Of a stretch of DNA of 64,000 bases, positions 11,241 through 23,580 are shown in pieces (the stretch's first letter is position 1; every line of letters begins with the position of its first letter). This DNA is from Chlorops oryzae. Taxonomy: Eukaryota; Arthropoda; Insecta; Diptera; Chloropidae. The position numbers and the translations under genes are program-made. The stretch lies in assembly GCA_020466095.1 (NCBI GenBank), contig CM035807.1, positions 117,107,624-117,171,623 of the forward strand. The letters are read 5' to 3'. The notes below the pieces were generated by a model. That model saw nothing but the letters and a program-made list of their open reading frames with translations. It was not told the origin of the DNA and ran no database searches.

Positions 11241-14200
11241 TCAGTCATAAGTTCTTCTCATGTTTTGGAAAAAGCGCAGCGTGAATTCGAGGACATTCTC
11301 TGGCTTATATTTGATTATGGCCCTTATGTAGTCATTGAGGAAGTCGACCATTTCCGGATGCAGGGTCAAATATTCGACGGCGTTCTTGTAGTTTAGCGCT
11401 TTCAATTGTTGATAGCGCTTCAGGAGCGTATTATCGGAGCGCCACATTAATTCCAGTTTCGGAATAATACGCTCTGTGGGCTTCGGCGGTGCACGATGTG
11501 AGTGCAAAATATAATTGAATCCATGCCAGAAATGCAAGACGATTCGTCCGCTCGAGGTGTAATAGGTCTCGGAAACATCCTGCGACTCGTTATCGAAATA
11601 GTGAACGTTCCGCACGCATACACAATCCGGAAAATTGCGATCGATCATTCGGATACATTTTCTTTCCTTCTCTACTGTTAGCACACAGGATAGAACTTTT
11701 CCTATTCAAAACAATTCGAAAGGATCTTCTTTAAGGATTGTAAATTCAGGATTAAATATAAAAGTCCTCCCCCCCAATATTTCTATCAAATATAATGATT
11801 TTTAAAACGAGATCTTTACGGCATTTTTTTTTTACCGGGACATCTAAATGCACTTCTCTGATGGATGAGCTTTTATACCCGAGACACTCTGTGTCGAGGG
11901 TAAATGGCGTTTGTGTGGTTGTATGTAACACCCAGAACCAGTCGAGATAGACAAAATATTTTATATAGAAATGATCAGCGTCACCAGGAGATTCGATTTA
12001 GGCATGTCCCTCCGTCTGCTGTCCGTCTGTCTGTCTGTCCGTCTGTCTGTCTGTCCGTCTGTTTGTATACAGTTTTCTTATCGAAAGAGTTGAGCTATCT
12101 TGACGAAATTTGGTATGCGTGCTCACAGGGACATGAGTAAGAACGAGATCGAGAATGGACCCGATCGGACCATTTTTAGGGGTACCTCTAGTACTAGGGT
12201 CTGTTACGAAAATCACAAAAACTGCTCTAAAATCGGAGTTTTTCAAGATATTTTGATGAAATTTGATATTTGAACATGTTTAAAGCGCAAAATCCAATAT
12301 TGCGAGAGCCCGATGCGAGAGTGCGAAATTGTTTTGCGTGACGCATTTCAATCTCCAATGAGAGTTTTGCGTCACGCAGATGATAGCATAATTTCGCTTC
12401 TAGTAATGCAATATTTGAACCAAGTACCAATCTAACGAGTACCGAGTACTCATAAAAATTATACGCTTTCACTTGAGTTTAAATTTTAAATCAAAATTTT
12501 CAAAATGAACCAAAGCTCGCGAAATATTCTAAAAGGTCTTTTTCACGGACCAGTGAACAGTTTTTGTTTTATTAGTTTAAACGAGTACCCAATAGCGAGT
12601 ACTCAAAAAATAGCTACATCATTAACCTGTCAAATTGCCTAGCAACGAGAATTATTCAATTTTTCAAAAATTTCTCGCTACGAGGTCTCGCAGTACGATA
12701 CATTGGATCTTGAACCATATAATTGAATGTATTGAAATTTCTGTGCGTCTCGTCTCGCGCTCTCGCATCGGGCTCTTGCAATATTGGATTTTGGGCTTAA
12801 AGCCAAGTAAATTCCTAAAATTGGAATTGGGGCGTGGCAGAATGGCGTTTTTTTTAAAGAAAATTGCCTCCTGCACTCGAAATTCAAATGGGATTTGAAC
12901 GAAATTTGGCACGCATGCTTCTCTGATAGCCATAAACATCCTTTCCTAAAATTTTCTTGATCGGTCCATCATTGAGGGTACCTCCAGTACTAGGGTCTGT
13001 CACAAAAATCGCAAAACTGCCCAAAAAAAACGACTTTTTCGAAATATTTCAAAGAAACTTAGAATTCGAGCGTTTATTCAATGGGCCCCCTTATTTCATT
13101 TCATTTATTTCGTCTTATGGCCTTAAAAATCTCTAGAATATTCTTTCTTAAGGTCCTGTTTTTTTTGGCGTGTTTTGAAAATTATTTAAACACAGAAGTG
13201 GGACTCATGCAGTTTCTCAAATTGTCGGAAATGAGAAATTTGTCACACAACTGTCAAAATTTATATAAAAATGTACGATGGGAAAAGTTGCGAAGGCATT
13301 TGCGAAGCTGCATGAGTACCACTAGAGTGTGTCGGGTATAAAAGAACGGTTCTTTAAAAATATTTGTTTAAATATTGTTTTCGTGCTTAGAAGTCAAAAT
13401 TCCATATCAGGGGCGGACTGGAGGTCAAAGGGCCCACCAGGCGTTTGTAAAATGGGGTCCCGTTACCCAAGAAAATAAAAAAAAATTTAAAAAATCATTA
13501 CTCCATGAGTATTGATCTCAGATACAGCGCACTGGGAGCCCACCGGGCATTTTCCCGGTTGCCCGTAGGCCCAGTCCACCCCTAGTCCATAGGAAAAGTG
13601 CAATAAGATGTTCAACAACCAATGTATAAAACGAACACAATTTCAATAATTGCTTCTTTTCTAAATAACAATATTCACCCATATTTCAAGTGTTAAGCAA
13701 ACAAACGAGAACCACAAAATGACAAAACGACATGCGCATATGTAAACACCCCGTTTTGACTTAGTCGTTTTAGCTTAAACGAGTAGCGCTAAAACGTATA
13801 CGTAAATGCCCTATAAGCTATTGTTATTGAATTGATTCCATTTGGAATGATTTCGTGCTGGGTGTTGACAATTATTGTGCCTGGTTTCCAATGACGCTAC
13901 AAATTTTTGCAAATATTCAGCAATTGCAAACGCATAGAACCAGTTACAATGAAATACTTTGTTTGATTGAAACTGATTGCTTATTTTTGCGTGTGTTGAA
14001 TATATGCAGGCATTCTTGTGCTTTTGGTAATCCTAAGCCTTAGAGATGTAAAAGAAGAATAACTCTTCGAATCACTTACCGAACAGATTCATCATGAAGT
14101 ATTTATGCTCTCCGATAAATTTATTCATAACGAGATATCGCATTAGTAGCATGACGCCGCCGTCGCATAGAAAAACTTCATTTCGTCCATATGTATTAAT

Positions 14201-14975
14201 ATCGGCCTTAAATCGTTGGACTTCACCGCCGATTCTTACCTCTCGCAGAATTTTTAACTTTTTATTGTCTTGATTACGTGCTTCCATCATTTTTTCCTTG
14301 AAAAAAAAAATTTTATGGTCGAAAAAATGATTAATTTTCCTTTCCGTTCAGTTGAATCTCACACACCTACCACGCGAACATTATCCACATAGTCGTATTC
14401 CATGCGTCTCTCGCAGATCAATAGAAAACGATCATCGTACTTGCCCCGCAATGTGTGACCACATTTCTGGTCGCTCTTCTCTTTCTGCATGGAACTCTTG
14501 CTGAACACAACGTATCCATCGAAGCTCTCTTCGATATTTAGCCAATAGTCGCCGATCGTTTCCAGTTCCCGTTCGAGAAACACTTTCGGATCCTCGTCCA
14601 ATTTGCAGAGCGTATTCTTCAGTCTCGACATAAAGAGATTCTCACCGAAGAGCATGTATTGCTTTTCGTTTTTCAGGTCCTTGCTGGCGACTTTGAAACG
14701 CAGTCCTTCGAATTCCGTTTCAGGCTTCTCGATTTTATCGAGCAGACTCGAGAAGATACTATCCAAACTGATAACATCCTCGGGACGTAGCACAAAATTT
14801 TTCTGGCACGGCAAGCATTCGAAGAGATGTTCGGGCTTGCCCTTCTCGACTTCATTTAAATCGCATTTTTTCAAAAGCCTTTTTTCTGCAAAATCAAAAA
14901 AAAAAAAAAAAATTATTCGAAAACAGTCCGAGTGATTAGCAATCCTTAGTTACCTTCAACTTTATAAGATTTCAT
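11241..14975 (-). CDS. CATIP-like (ciliogenesis-associated TTC17-interacting protein) family, 4 exons
   Basis: Vertebrate CATIP acts in actin remodelling during ciliogenesis; a fly member would most likely serve sperm flagella or sensory cilia. Exons: 14975-14954, 14885-14371, 14296-14080, 11674-11241, all GT-AG with matching phases, giving 395 residues, close to the vertebrate length. It starts MKSYKVEEKRLLKKCDLNEV. The middle holds a beta-rich domain (GLRFKVASKDLKNEKQYMLF; LKILREVRIGGEVQRFKADI). The C-terminus, about residues 347-388, is a helical RIIa/Dpy-30-like segment (EYLTLHPEMVDFLNDYIRAI, KPENVLEFTLRFF). The last intron is 2.4 kb because of transposon insertions. Family assignment rests on domain layout and length, not on a search; it could be another RIIa-like flagellar protein. 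That the gene is real is much surer than its name. Confidence 0.72.
11871..13343 (+). mobile_element. DINE-1/Helitron-like repeat, copy A (in the CATIP-like intron)
   Basis: Begins TTTTATACCCGAGACACTC and ends AGTGTGTCGGGTATAAAA, with a (GTCC/GTCT)n tract at 12010-12062 and the TTGACGAAATTTGG, GGTACCTCTAGTACTAGGG and GGGCGTGGCAGAATGG blocks shared with copies at 55999 and 61629. It is interrupted by a TTAA-flanked MITE at 12284-12796. Confidence 0.85.
12284..12796. mobile_element. TTAA-flanked MITE (piggyBac-like), copy 1
   Basis: Long terminal inverted repeats (AAAATCCAATATTGCGAGAG and its complement at the right end) are flanked on both sides by TTAA (12280-12283, 12797-12800). The paralogous repeat at 56374-56395 reads CATGTTTAAAGCCAAG without the insert, so it is the empty site and TTAA is the target duplication. 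No transposase is encoded. Confidence 0.9.
13409..13584. mobile_element. hAT-like MITE
   Basis: Inverted ends CAGGGGCGGACTGG and CCAGTCCACCCCTA, flanked by TTCCATAT and GTCCATAG, an imperfect 8-bp duplication. 176 bp, non-coding. Confidence 0.7.
13612..13813 (-). mobile_element. TAA-type MITE, truncated copy
   Basis: Matches the right-hand half of the 458-bp elements at 49969, 56555 and 57922 (reverse orientation), ending GTAAATGCCCTA followed by TAA. Its other end is missing. Confidence 0.85.
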
Positions 14976-15329
14976 TGTTTTTCTTTTCGTGTGAGATTAT
15001 TTTATTAAAGATATCTTCAAGAAATTCTCAAAATTCACGTCACATAATTTTGAGCTATTTTTTAATTGAAATTTGTTTTACTTTTATTTTTATTCGTAGC
15101 ATGCTCTGTGAGTATTTATTGTGGCAAATTCTATTGTAAAATATTTTTGGGATGTTCAAATTTTTCAAGGATTTAAGAACTCCTTCAATTTGGCATACCC
15201 AGCAAACATTTGAAGTCATTTGTGATTAATTTAGGAGTCAAAAAATGAATTTGATGTTCTTTCGAGTATAAGAGCTACAAACATATGACTACATATGACA
15301 TATGAAAGGAGAGCCACATGTTACCTCAG

Positions 15330-16190
15330 TAGGAAAATATTTCCTGCAGGACCTTGGATGAAAATGTCATCGTAGAAGGGTGCTCTTCATGCGCTTGAAT
15401 CTCATTGGCTTATTTATCATCATAGCACCCTCTAGGGTGACAAAGTCACACGGGAAGTCAATGTTAGTTTGTGCACAGAAAGAATTTTGTGCGTAAATAC
15501 AACCAATTTTTTAATCAATATAACAAATTCGTTGTTAAAACTCAGCCTATCACACTTTTTGTTATATTAACAAATCGTTTAATTGGGACAATTACTCGAA
15601 GTATTAACACTCAACAAACATTTTCAAACAACGATTTGTAATATCAACAACCAAAGGTATTAAAAAATCAACCAATTATTTTAAATAAATAAAAAAGGAA
15701 AAAATGCCTCATCTAAATTCCATAATAAAAATTTGAGTCTGAAAAGTCAGTTTACGGAAGATAATTATACATTATAACATCATAAACATATGTGAGTTAA
15801 TTTTTGATTATTTTGTCCCTTCTTGTATGTAAGTCCGCATAAAGCTAATGAGAATTTTAGAAAAATATTTATATGCACTTTCAAAAATTTCAAACAAAAT
15901 TTTTGTCAAGTGTTAATACTTTTGGTATTTAATACAACAAAATAATGAACCAAAATTTTTGTTCAAAATTTAATATTACGAATTTTCCCGAATTTCGTGA
16001 TTTGTTTGAAATTTTTAATTGGGACAATTAAAAAACCGATGAATCGAGTTTAACAAACGCCAATAAGTGGAATTTTTCGTAGCCAGTTTTTCTGTGTGTA
16101 CAAATGTCATAAAAAGTGTCCTACGTAATTGTCATGCCGGCTGCAAAGTCATCGACTGTGTCAGAGTGACTTTTCCTGCTGGCATCTTTG
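15330..16190. mobile_element. Diverged CAGCNGGAAAT-type inverted-repeat element with a nested insertion
   Basis: The left part (GGAAAATATTTCCTGCAGGA, then ATGTCATCGTAGAAGGGTGC and TTGAATCTCATTGGCT) and the right part (GACTTTTCCTGCTGGCATC) match the element at 41133-41685. It is split by the element at 15472-16101. A possible third relative end lies at 15194 (ATACCCAGCAAACATTTG). Confidence 0.6.
15472..16101 (+). mobile_element. TGCACAGAAAG...CTGTGTGTACA element, copy 1
   Basis: About 630 bp, AT-rich, non-coding. It is nearly collinear with the reverse-orientation copy at 18716-19276 (shared GTTTACGGAAGATAATTATA, TGTAAGTCCGCATAAAGC and AAAAACCGATGAATCGAG). Fragments of a third copy lie at 26275-26337 and 28211-28325. 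Confidence 0.85.
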
Positions 16191-16926
16191 CAGGCAAGGC
16201 GTATGAATATATGTAGGTGGCCGCAGTACGAACTGGTCTATTTTTGTACTACTGAGGCGTCTAGCTTGCAGTGCTCTTGTACTTCTAATTTGACCCCCCA
16301 CCCCCCCTACCGGAGTCAAACCTGGGAAACTCATATTTCCTATTTATTTCAGACTCAATTCGGACCCATATCTCTGGGCACTCCGAATATGTTCGCCTGG
16401 ATAGAAGCTTATTTATGACGTGAAATTATCTAAGAACATCACTATATTACGCGAAAAAGATACGAAAGTTTTGAAATATGGCAATCATGTATCAAAGGCC
16501 AGGGGTGCGAGCTGCTTTTATGTCCATCCAACATAGTGATGACCTCACAGTGTCATTGTGTGACAAAGCTTCCCAACGCTATTATTTCAAATAAATTCGA
16601 TAAGAGAATGTGTGCCCTTAGGGGTCGGTCACTAGGTATTTTATTCTCTTGCTCAATGAGTTGGAAAACTCTATTGTTATACGGATTTCAGTGAAATTTT
16701 TGCAGATGAAGCACGTCAAACTTTAAAGGTTTTGCATTTCGGAGTCACTAGGAGTTTGGAGGATTTCTCGTCCTTGCTGCGTTGAGCGTAATGAAACTTT
16801 TCTGTAAGTCATCTTTGCTGCTAGTATTTGAAGTGTTGCTTAATCAATATGTCCTGTTATTGTGCTAAAATATTTCTTAAAGGATCTGCAAACCCTTCAA
16901 CGCACAAGGGAACGATTCTCCCCCCA

Positions 16927-17863
16927 TACACAGAGAAAAAAATCAACCAGAAAACTGGTTAAATCAAAAGGAAAAACATACAAAACGGCTTCAACAAGGA
17001 ATATTTTTAATTTAACAATTTTTTTTCAGGTTGAAATGACATAATATTTTTCAAAAATGGATTTAAATTGAAATTGTTGAACTAACCACGGACATAATTC
17101 AAATGACAAGATAATTTTTAAAATAAAAAAAATTTCTAAAATACCCATAAAAGGATTTTCAAAACAAATTTAATTAACGTTCAAAGCAAATGGCCACAGA
17201 TCCCTCTGCTGAACATAGCCCCAAAAATAGCCATCGGATGGACTTCATCCGATTTTGTCACTCCGTTGTCGTGACTGCTTTTGCAATGTTTAAAAAGTTC
17301 TAAGATGAATAAATCTCTTATATGTCCTATTTTATAAAACAAATGAGAATTATACCGAACGTAAACAAATGTAATTAATTTTATAAAACAAATGAGAATT
17401 ATACGGAACGAAAAGAAATGTAATTAATTTTATAAACCAAATGAGAATTATAGCGAACGAAAAGAAATGTAATTAATTTTATAAACCAAATGAGAATTAT
17501 AGCGAACGAAAAGAAATGTAATTAATTTTATAAACCAAATGAGAATTATAGCGAACGAAAAGAAATGTAATTAATTTTATAAACCAAATGAGAATTATAG
17601 CGAACGAAAAGAAATGTAATTAATTTTATAAACCAAATGAGAATTATAGCGAACGTAAAGAAATGTAATTAATTTTATAAACCAAATGAGAATTATAGCG
17701 AACTTAAAGAAATGTAATTAAACATTTTTCCTCTAAATCAACCAAAAATGTTGTTGACTCAACCAATTTTCTTTTGAAATTTTCGTTCTCCTCGAAAATC
17801 AAAAGGACTGTCAATAACAATGCGCCCTTTTAAAAAAATTCATGGTAAAGTTCTCTCAGTGTA
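16927..17863 (+). mobile_element. TACACAGAGAAA-ended element with an internal 49-bp tandem array, copy 1
   Basis: Ends TACACAGAGAAAAAAATC and CTCTCAGTGTA form imperfect inverted repeats. The same element is present in reverse at 48095-48768. No transposase frame. Confidence 0.85.
17331..17722. repeat. 49-bp tandem repeat, ~8 copies
   Basis: Unit ATAAACCAAATGAGAATTAT followed by AGCGAACGAAAAGAAATG and TAATTAATTTT. First copies carry single-base variants (ATACCG, ATACGG) and the middle ones are identical, as after recent unequal exchange. The counterpart inside the reverse copy (48220-48440) has only ~3-4 units. There are no unique spacers, so it is not a CRISPR. Confidence 0.95.
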
Positions 17864-18715
17864 TAAATGCATAGCAATGTTGTAAATATTTCCGATCTTT
17901 TTTTTTGTCCGTTATTCCCTAAAGATTTGAAAAAGCGCTGCTTCAAAAATATAAAATAATTAATTCACCCTTCAAAGATGCTCCTCAAATAATTTAAAAT
18001 AATTTTAAATAATTTATGTGATAAAGAAAATAATAAAAGTATTTAAAAGACTTGAAAAAAAAAATAATAAAATTCAATAAACTTTAATTCCGTATTAGAA
18101 TCTTATCCTTGACCCTCCAACGAATGCAAATTGGATTCACGTAAAGCAAAAGGACTTAGTTTTGCCTTTTAACTGAAGAGACCTTTTTCCGGCTTTTAAG
18201 CTTAATTGCACGACTTATTTACACAAATTAAATTGAAATTAACTTTATCTCAGAAATAGCACTTTTGTGGGCGTCAATCGTTAACGGCTATAAACGAACC
18301 TGTTATTTAAAATGACATTTGACAGGACAAGGCACTTGACATACGCCCCTTAATTTTTTTTATTTTTATTTTTTTTTTTGAAGTCTTGCATCGGAAATGA
18401 GGGTGCGTGCTCGTGTACTGAGCAATGCGGTCATCATTAAGTGTTAATGTTCATCCCTTAAGGGTGACGATTGAATGTGCGATTTGCCGAAGATGAAAGC
18501 AAACATTAATGGAACTTACCTTCCGTTTTAATGCTGGGTTCAGATGTTTGCATATTAAGTGCTGATGTGCAAATTAATCGGATCTGATTTTTGACTTTCA
18601 AAAATTTTTGATATATCAGGGGTTTTCCCTTCAACGCGTATTTGGCTCGAAAGCCTGGAAAACTCGTGAATGAAATTTTGTATGAAAAATTTAACACTTT
18701 TTCGCTTTTCCAATC

Positions 18716-19276
18716 TACACAGAAAAACTGGCTACGAAAAATTCCAATTAATGGCGTTTGTTAAACTCGATTCATCGGTTTTTTAATTGTCCCAATTAAA
18801 AATTTCAAACAAATCACGAAATTCGGGAAAAGTTCGTAATATTAAATTTTGAACAAAAATTTGGTTGATTATTTTATTGTATTAAATACCAAAAGTATTA
18901 ACACTTGACAAAACTTTTGTTTGAAATTTTTGAAAGTGCATATAAATATTTTTCTAAAATTCTCATTAGCTTTATGCGGACTTGCATATAAGAAGGGACA
19001 AAATAATCAAAAATTTGCTCACATATATTTATGATGTTATAATGTATAATTATCTTCCGTAAACTGACTTTACAGACTCAAATTTTTATTATGGAATATG
19101 TAGATGAGGCATTTTTTCCGTTTTTTTATTTATTTAAAATAATTGGTTGATTTTTAATACCAATTAAACGATTTGTTAATATAACAAAAAGTGTGATAGG
19201 CTGAGTTTTAACAACGAATTTGTTATATTGATTAAAAAATTGATTGTATTTACGCACAAAAGTCTCTCTGTGTGCA
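18716..19276 (-). mobile_element. TGCACAGAAAG...CTGTGTGTACA element, copy 2
   Basis: Reverse-orientation copy of 15472-16101, from TACACAGAAAAACTGGCTAC to CTCTCTGTGTGCA; about 560 bp, non-coding. Confidence 0.85.
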
Positions 19277-20934
19277 CATTCACTGTTAAGACAATACCCT
19301 AATTGATAACGAAAACATTCTAATGCTGATCTATGAGTGGCTACCCCAAAAAGTATGCAATGATTCATCGTTTTTTTTCCTTCATAAAGTCTTGGTCAAA
19401 ACTATGGAATTACTGAAAGACATTGCTGGATTTGAATTGAATTCTTAGGTCCGTGTTATTTTAGAGACAAAAACTAACAAAGGATATAACATAAATGAAG
19501 GACATAATATAAATCCATAAATTAAAACAGACTCAGTTAAACGTTGAAAATTGCTTTGGAAATTGAAATACATCTTACACAACCCTTATTTCCAAAGCAA
19601 CTCCAAGTAGAAATCATTAAATAGATTCAAAATATAGATATATACTAACTCTGCTCGCTAAACTTGAGATCGGTACTTCTGAAGTAAACTCTCCGTCGAT
19701 TCTATGGCCGACGACACTGCCAGGACGAACTTTCTTTAACTTGAGATTTTAATATATTCCGCAGCGCTTTAGAGATGAGCACTATTTGCCTTTCCTCTTC
19801 AGCCGGAGTACTGGATGAGCGGGCGTAACCGCTCCATTCAATTCGATGACAATGTAAAGCATCGAGAATATACTTGTCGCTTCCTGCACTGCAATGTCCG
19901 TCCGTCCGTCCGTCTCAATGTCTGCCTTTTAGCCTTTTTGGGCGATGGAATATTTAGTCTGGCCAGGTCTGATGCACACTTAACATTGTTTGCCATGGAT
20001 CGAAAATAAGTGCACGCATCACACACACACACAAACACACACACACATACAGCTAAGAGCGCACCAATACATTTGTCAAATGTAGAAAAATCGATTTCCA
20101 GTTGATTTAAAAGAAATTTTTAGCGATAAACCACGAAGCAGCTCTCGTCATGCATGTTGTTGCATGTCCTCCGTAGCCGGTGAAAGGCAGAAAAAGTGGG
20201 AGCAATAAAAAAATTGAATAAAGAAACTGGGGAAAAAAATGAGAAATCTGAATTTAATGACAATGCTCGAGATGACACGAGGTTGACAATGCAACCAACT
20301 CAACATGACGGCTCGTTGGTTGCTGATGAGATTTCCGCGACGAAGCGAAGTCGATGCGCTGCTCACTCATAATCCCAATACATGAAGTGATTCGACTTGT
20401 TCAAATGAAGTCGCAAATGCGGGAAATGTAAACGAAAAAAGAAAATGGGAATAAAAAATAAATAAACGCTTCGATGGGAGCTGCTGTCTTCTTCCGTTCG
20501 TCGCAGCTCAAAGCGAGAGCACCGTTTATCCGGGGGATTTACGTCGATTGAACGCTTTAGCAAATACGCGTTTACCTATCGGTTGAATCAATTGAATTCG
20601 AATACGAATCCTTAACCGCGCATCCGGTGAACTCGATGACAAATGGTTTTGCTCATTGTTGATGGTGTGTTGCTGCTCCTGTGAGTGCAGGAATGAGTTC
20701 GGCATTTAATAGATGATTACAATGGCATTACATGTAGATTCCATATGTGTACACAACATGCAGGTCTCTGTGTGTGTGTGTGTGTTGTGTGTGTAGCAAC
20801 ATACTTATTTACATGCGAACGAAATGAGCAAATATTCCGCATCTAATGTCAATACGAATTAGCATTGGAGCAACCAGCACTACGATTCATTCTTCGACAC
20901 ATATGAAAATGTATGAATGCAAAAATTACATGGC
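19277..20934. other. Intergenic, no gene seen
   Basis: Mostly single-copy within the window. It holds short simple repeats: (GTCC)n at 19898-19915, (CA)n at 20019-20049 and (GT)n at 20767-20797. No convincing exon. Confidence 0.6.
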
Positions 20935-21254
20935 TACCCAGCCGGAAATTTTCTCATAAATGACCAATTCATTAAATTTTTCCACCAAGGATATCAAGGG
21001 GAAAAATTGAGTACTTCTCAATTGCCATCGAGAGTGAAATGTTATTACATCGCAACTCCAATGGCATTGTCATCGATAGAGGTATCGATAAACGACGGAG
21101 TAGATCTACTCCACTTTCGATGACCAACTCGTGACATATGCTCTTATGACTGCCAATGCCGCTTGTGTGTAAATTTCATTAGAAAGTTGGTGTCGCGGCT
21201 CTAATGTCATGCTGAAATCATTGATTGTTTCACCGGGACATTTCCGGCTGGGTA
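20935..21254. mobile_element. MITE with TACCCAGCCGGAAAT termini
   Basis: Perfect 15-bp inverted ends TACCCAGCCGGAAAT and ATTTCCGGCTGGGTA enclose 320 bp without coding capacity. The ends resemble those at 41133 (TATCCCAGCGGGAAAT), so the two are probably one family. Confidence 0.85.
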
Positions 21255-23261
21255 TACATACTCACACACACACACACACACATATCAATTACTATGTTTC
21301 TGTGGGCCATTCAGTTATCTAAAATTCCTTGGAAAGAGCATCTTTCGTTAACGTTGCAAAATTTCCATTCAGTATGCCAACGAGCGAAGACTCACAGCTC
21401 GCAGTTTCTCACATCCTTACAGTCTCATATCCCCACATCCTTGGGCCGATAGCTCCGCTTGATTATTATTTTAATTGGCCAAAAGTAAATATTTGCTTGC
21501 CCTCGTACCTTTAACCCTTTTTAATAATGTTAAGTGGCTAAGGACTCGTCGGGCAGTTGTGGTTCGGCGATTGAGAGGCACACGCAGATATGGACATGCT
21601 TGTGGTTTAGTTTATGGCTTGGCTTTTCAGCAATTAGAACTGGGCTTTGTTGAAGGATTGCGCAATGCAAATAGAAAGAAATTGACTTGGCTAAGTCATT
21701 TTTCGAATGCAGGCAGCTCACGTCAAATGCAAAAATAATTCCAACAAAAATGGAAGGACAAATAAAACTGAAGCCTTGACTTAAATAAAAAAAATAAAAA
21801 ATAAGGAAAAATATTGATTTCAAAAATTCCTTTCCAAAAATCCTTTTTAATACAAAGCATCCATCTTTGCCCAAAGAATTTAAATAGTTCAAAAGAGAGT
21901 AACTGGATAAATTCAAAGTAGATTCATAAAGAACAACATCTGGCCTTTAAATCATTTCTCACCGATTTTCTTGACATCCTGCTGGACATAAACACATCCA
22001 TATGTTCCTACAGGACACACTTAGTCCTACGTTATCCTTATCTGGAAGGCTGTTGAGCGAAAGCAGTTGACCCTCGTTCGTTCGACGTTTAGGTCCATAA
22101 ATATTTTCGCAATAAATTTTTTAATCTTGTCTCCTCAATCGCCAAATGGCGTTTCGGTTTTTTATTGTTGTCCTGTGCAGTTGCTTAACTTATTTGTTTT
22201 TTTTTTTTTGGACACAAACTTAACTGCGATGCCAAAACATATTCGACACAATCAAAATCAATTTGGCTACCAATACACTCAAACAAAAAACACAGAACGA
22301 GATTCCCTCCCCGTTCAAGACTTTCTTCTCCGCAGATATTTGGAGACACATATTACGACGCATAAGTTTATGGCGAAACTTAGAATGTCCTTCTTTTATG
22401 TCCGTCTGTCCGTCCGTCCGTCTGTCCGTGCGACTAATTCCTTATGGGCTATATAGACACAATTTCGTGTGCTTATCCTTGGTTTTTTACTGCAACAAAT
22501 AACAGCCCCCCGAGTCATTTCCGTTATGAGTGTCGAAAAGAGGACGAGCTCGTAAGGATATTCAATAAAAAAATTCGTCACGCATGGAAAAAGCAGTATT
22601 GGGATTTAAGTTTTATTTCGAAGATGATTATTATTTTTTTTTTTTGTTTGAAACTTTTTGTTCGGCAACCTGGATAGATAGTTCCAGTGTTCCGATGCGG
22701 TTCGTCCGAGACGAGAAATTCAAATTCAATTCTAAGAAATTCGAGTCCTTCGAGTCACTTTCGCACTTAATTATGCACCATGACGTTATATAAATAATGT
22801 TGGGACGAAACGAACCACCCAAAAAACATGCAGCAGACATGACCACACACAGAGAGAAAGTGGGAGAAATGGAAGTATTTATGTAATAGTGGAAATTCCA
22901 ATATCATAAGCAACAGCTTTTTCCCATGTCCATTCGAATGTTTTGCATACGAAAATAATAAAAGCAATCTGTTGTCCTTCGTTATTCAATTTCGTTTTGA
23001 TTTTTTCCCCATATTGACCGTATTGACCAGAGGACCAATATCAATATTTCAATATTGTTCGACTGCACTTTATGTTCTTTGGAAGTTTTTCACTCATACC
23101 CACGTGCGATTTTATTGCCTTCCCAATTGATGTGAGATCCTGTGTGCGGATCGCCGATATGTAGTAGCACCTCGTAAAAAGCATAAGCTATCAAGTAAAT
23201 TATCTACCGAATAAAAGTGAACTTTCTCACTACACCCTCTTAGACTAGAAGCCCATTGGAC
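21255..23261. other. Intergenic, no gene seen
   Basis: (CA)n at 21262-21281 and a (GTCC/GTCT)n patch at 22399-22431, possibly a worn Helitron remnant. Short open frames here lack codon bias or splice context. Confidence 0.55.
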
Positions 23262-23580
23262 TCATCTATTAAAGTTCGTAAAATTTTCGATAAATTTCGC
23301 ACGATTGTACCTATATTTGTATACTTTTAAACTGTCGAGGATATCGTCCATGGTGGGCTTTCTTAAAAGCTCTTTAGCTTCGTTAAAGGGGAAATATTTA
23401 ACGCATATATGTACCACTCGAAGAAACCTTTCAAGGACATTCAAGAAACTTTTACTTCCTGATAAAAGAAAAGAACATTCTCTACTAGAATTTGGCCAAG
23501 AAATTTTTACAAGCAAACATATCCTGCTGGTTAAGCATTCCAAAATGCCATAATTACGGAGACGATTTTTGTGTTCTTTC
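23262..23580 (-). CDS. Possible last coding exon of an unidentified gene
   Basis: On the minus strand a pyrimidine-rich stretch ending in TTAG at 23581 is followed by 105 codons and a TGA stop. The encoded segment begins KEHKNRLRNYGILECLTSRI, continues through LLVKISWPNSSRECSF and ends MDDILDSLKVYKYRY...NFNR. The composition is protein-like and helical rather than low-complexity. I recognise no family, and there is no obvious upstream exon or poly(A) signal, so chance or an old transposon remnant remain possible. Confidence 0.25.

Noticed and set aside
17331..17722. CRISPR-like regular repeat
   Set aside because: Units are contiguous with no unique spacers, and the genome is eukaryotic.
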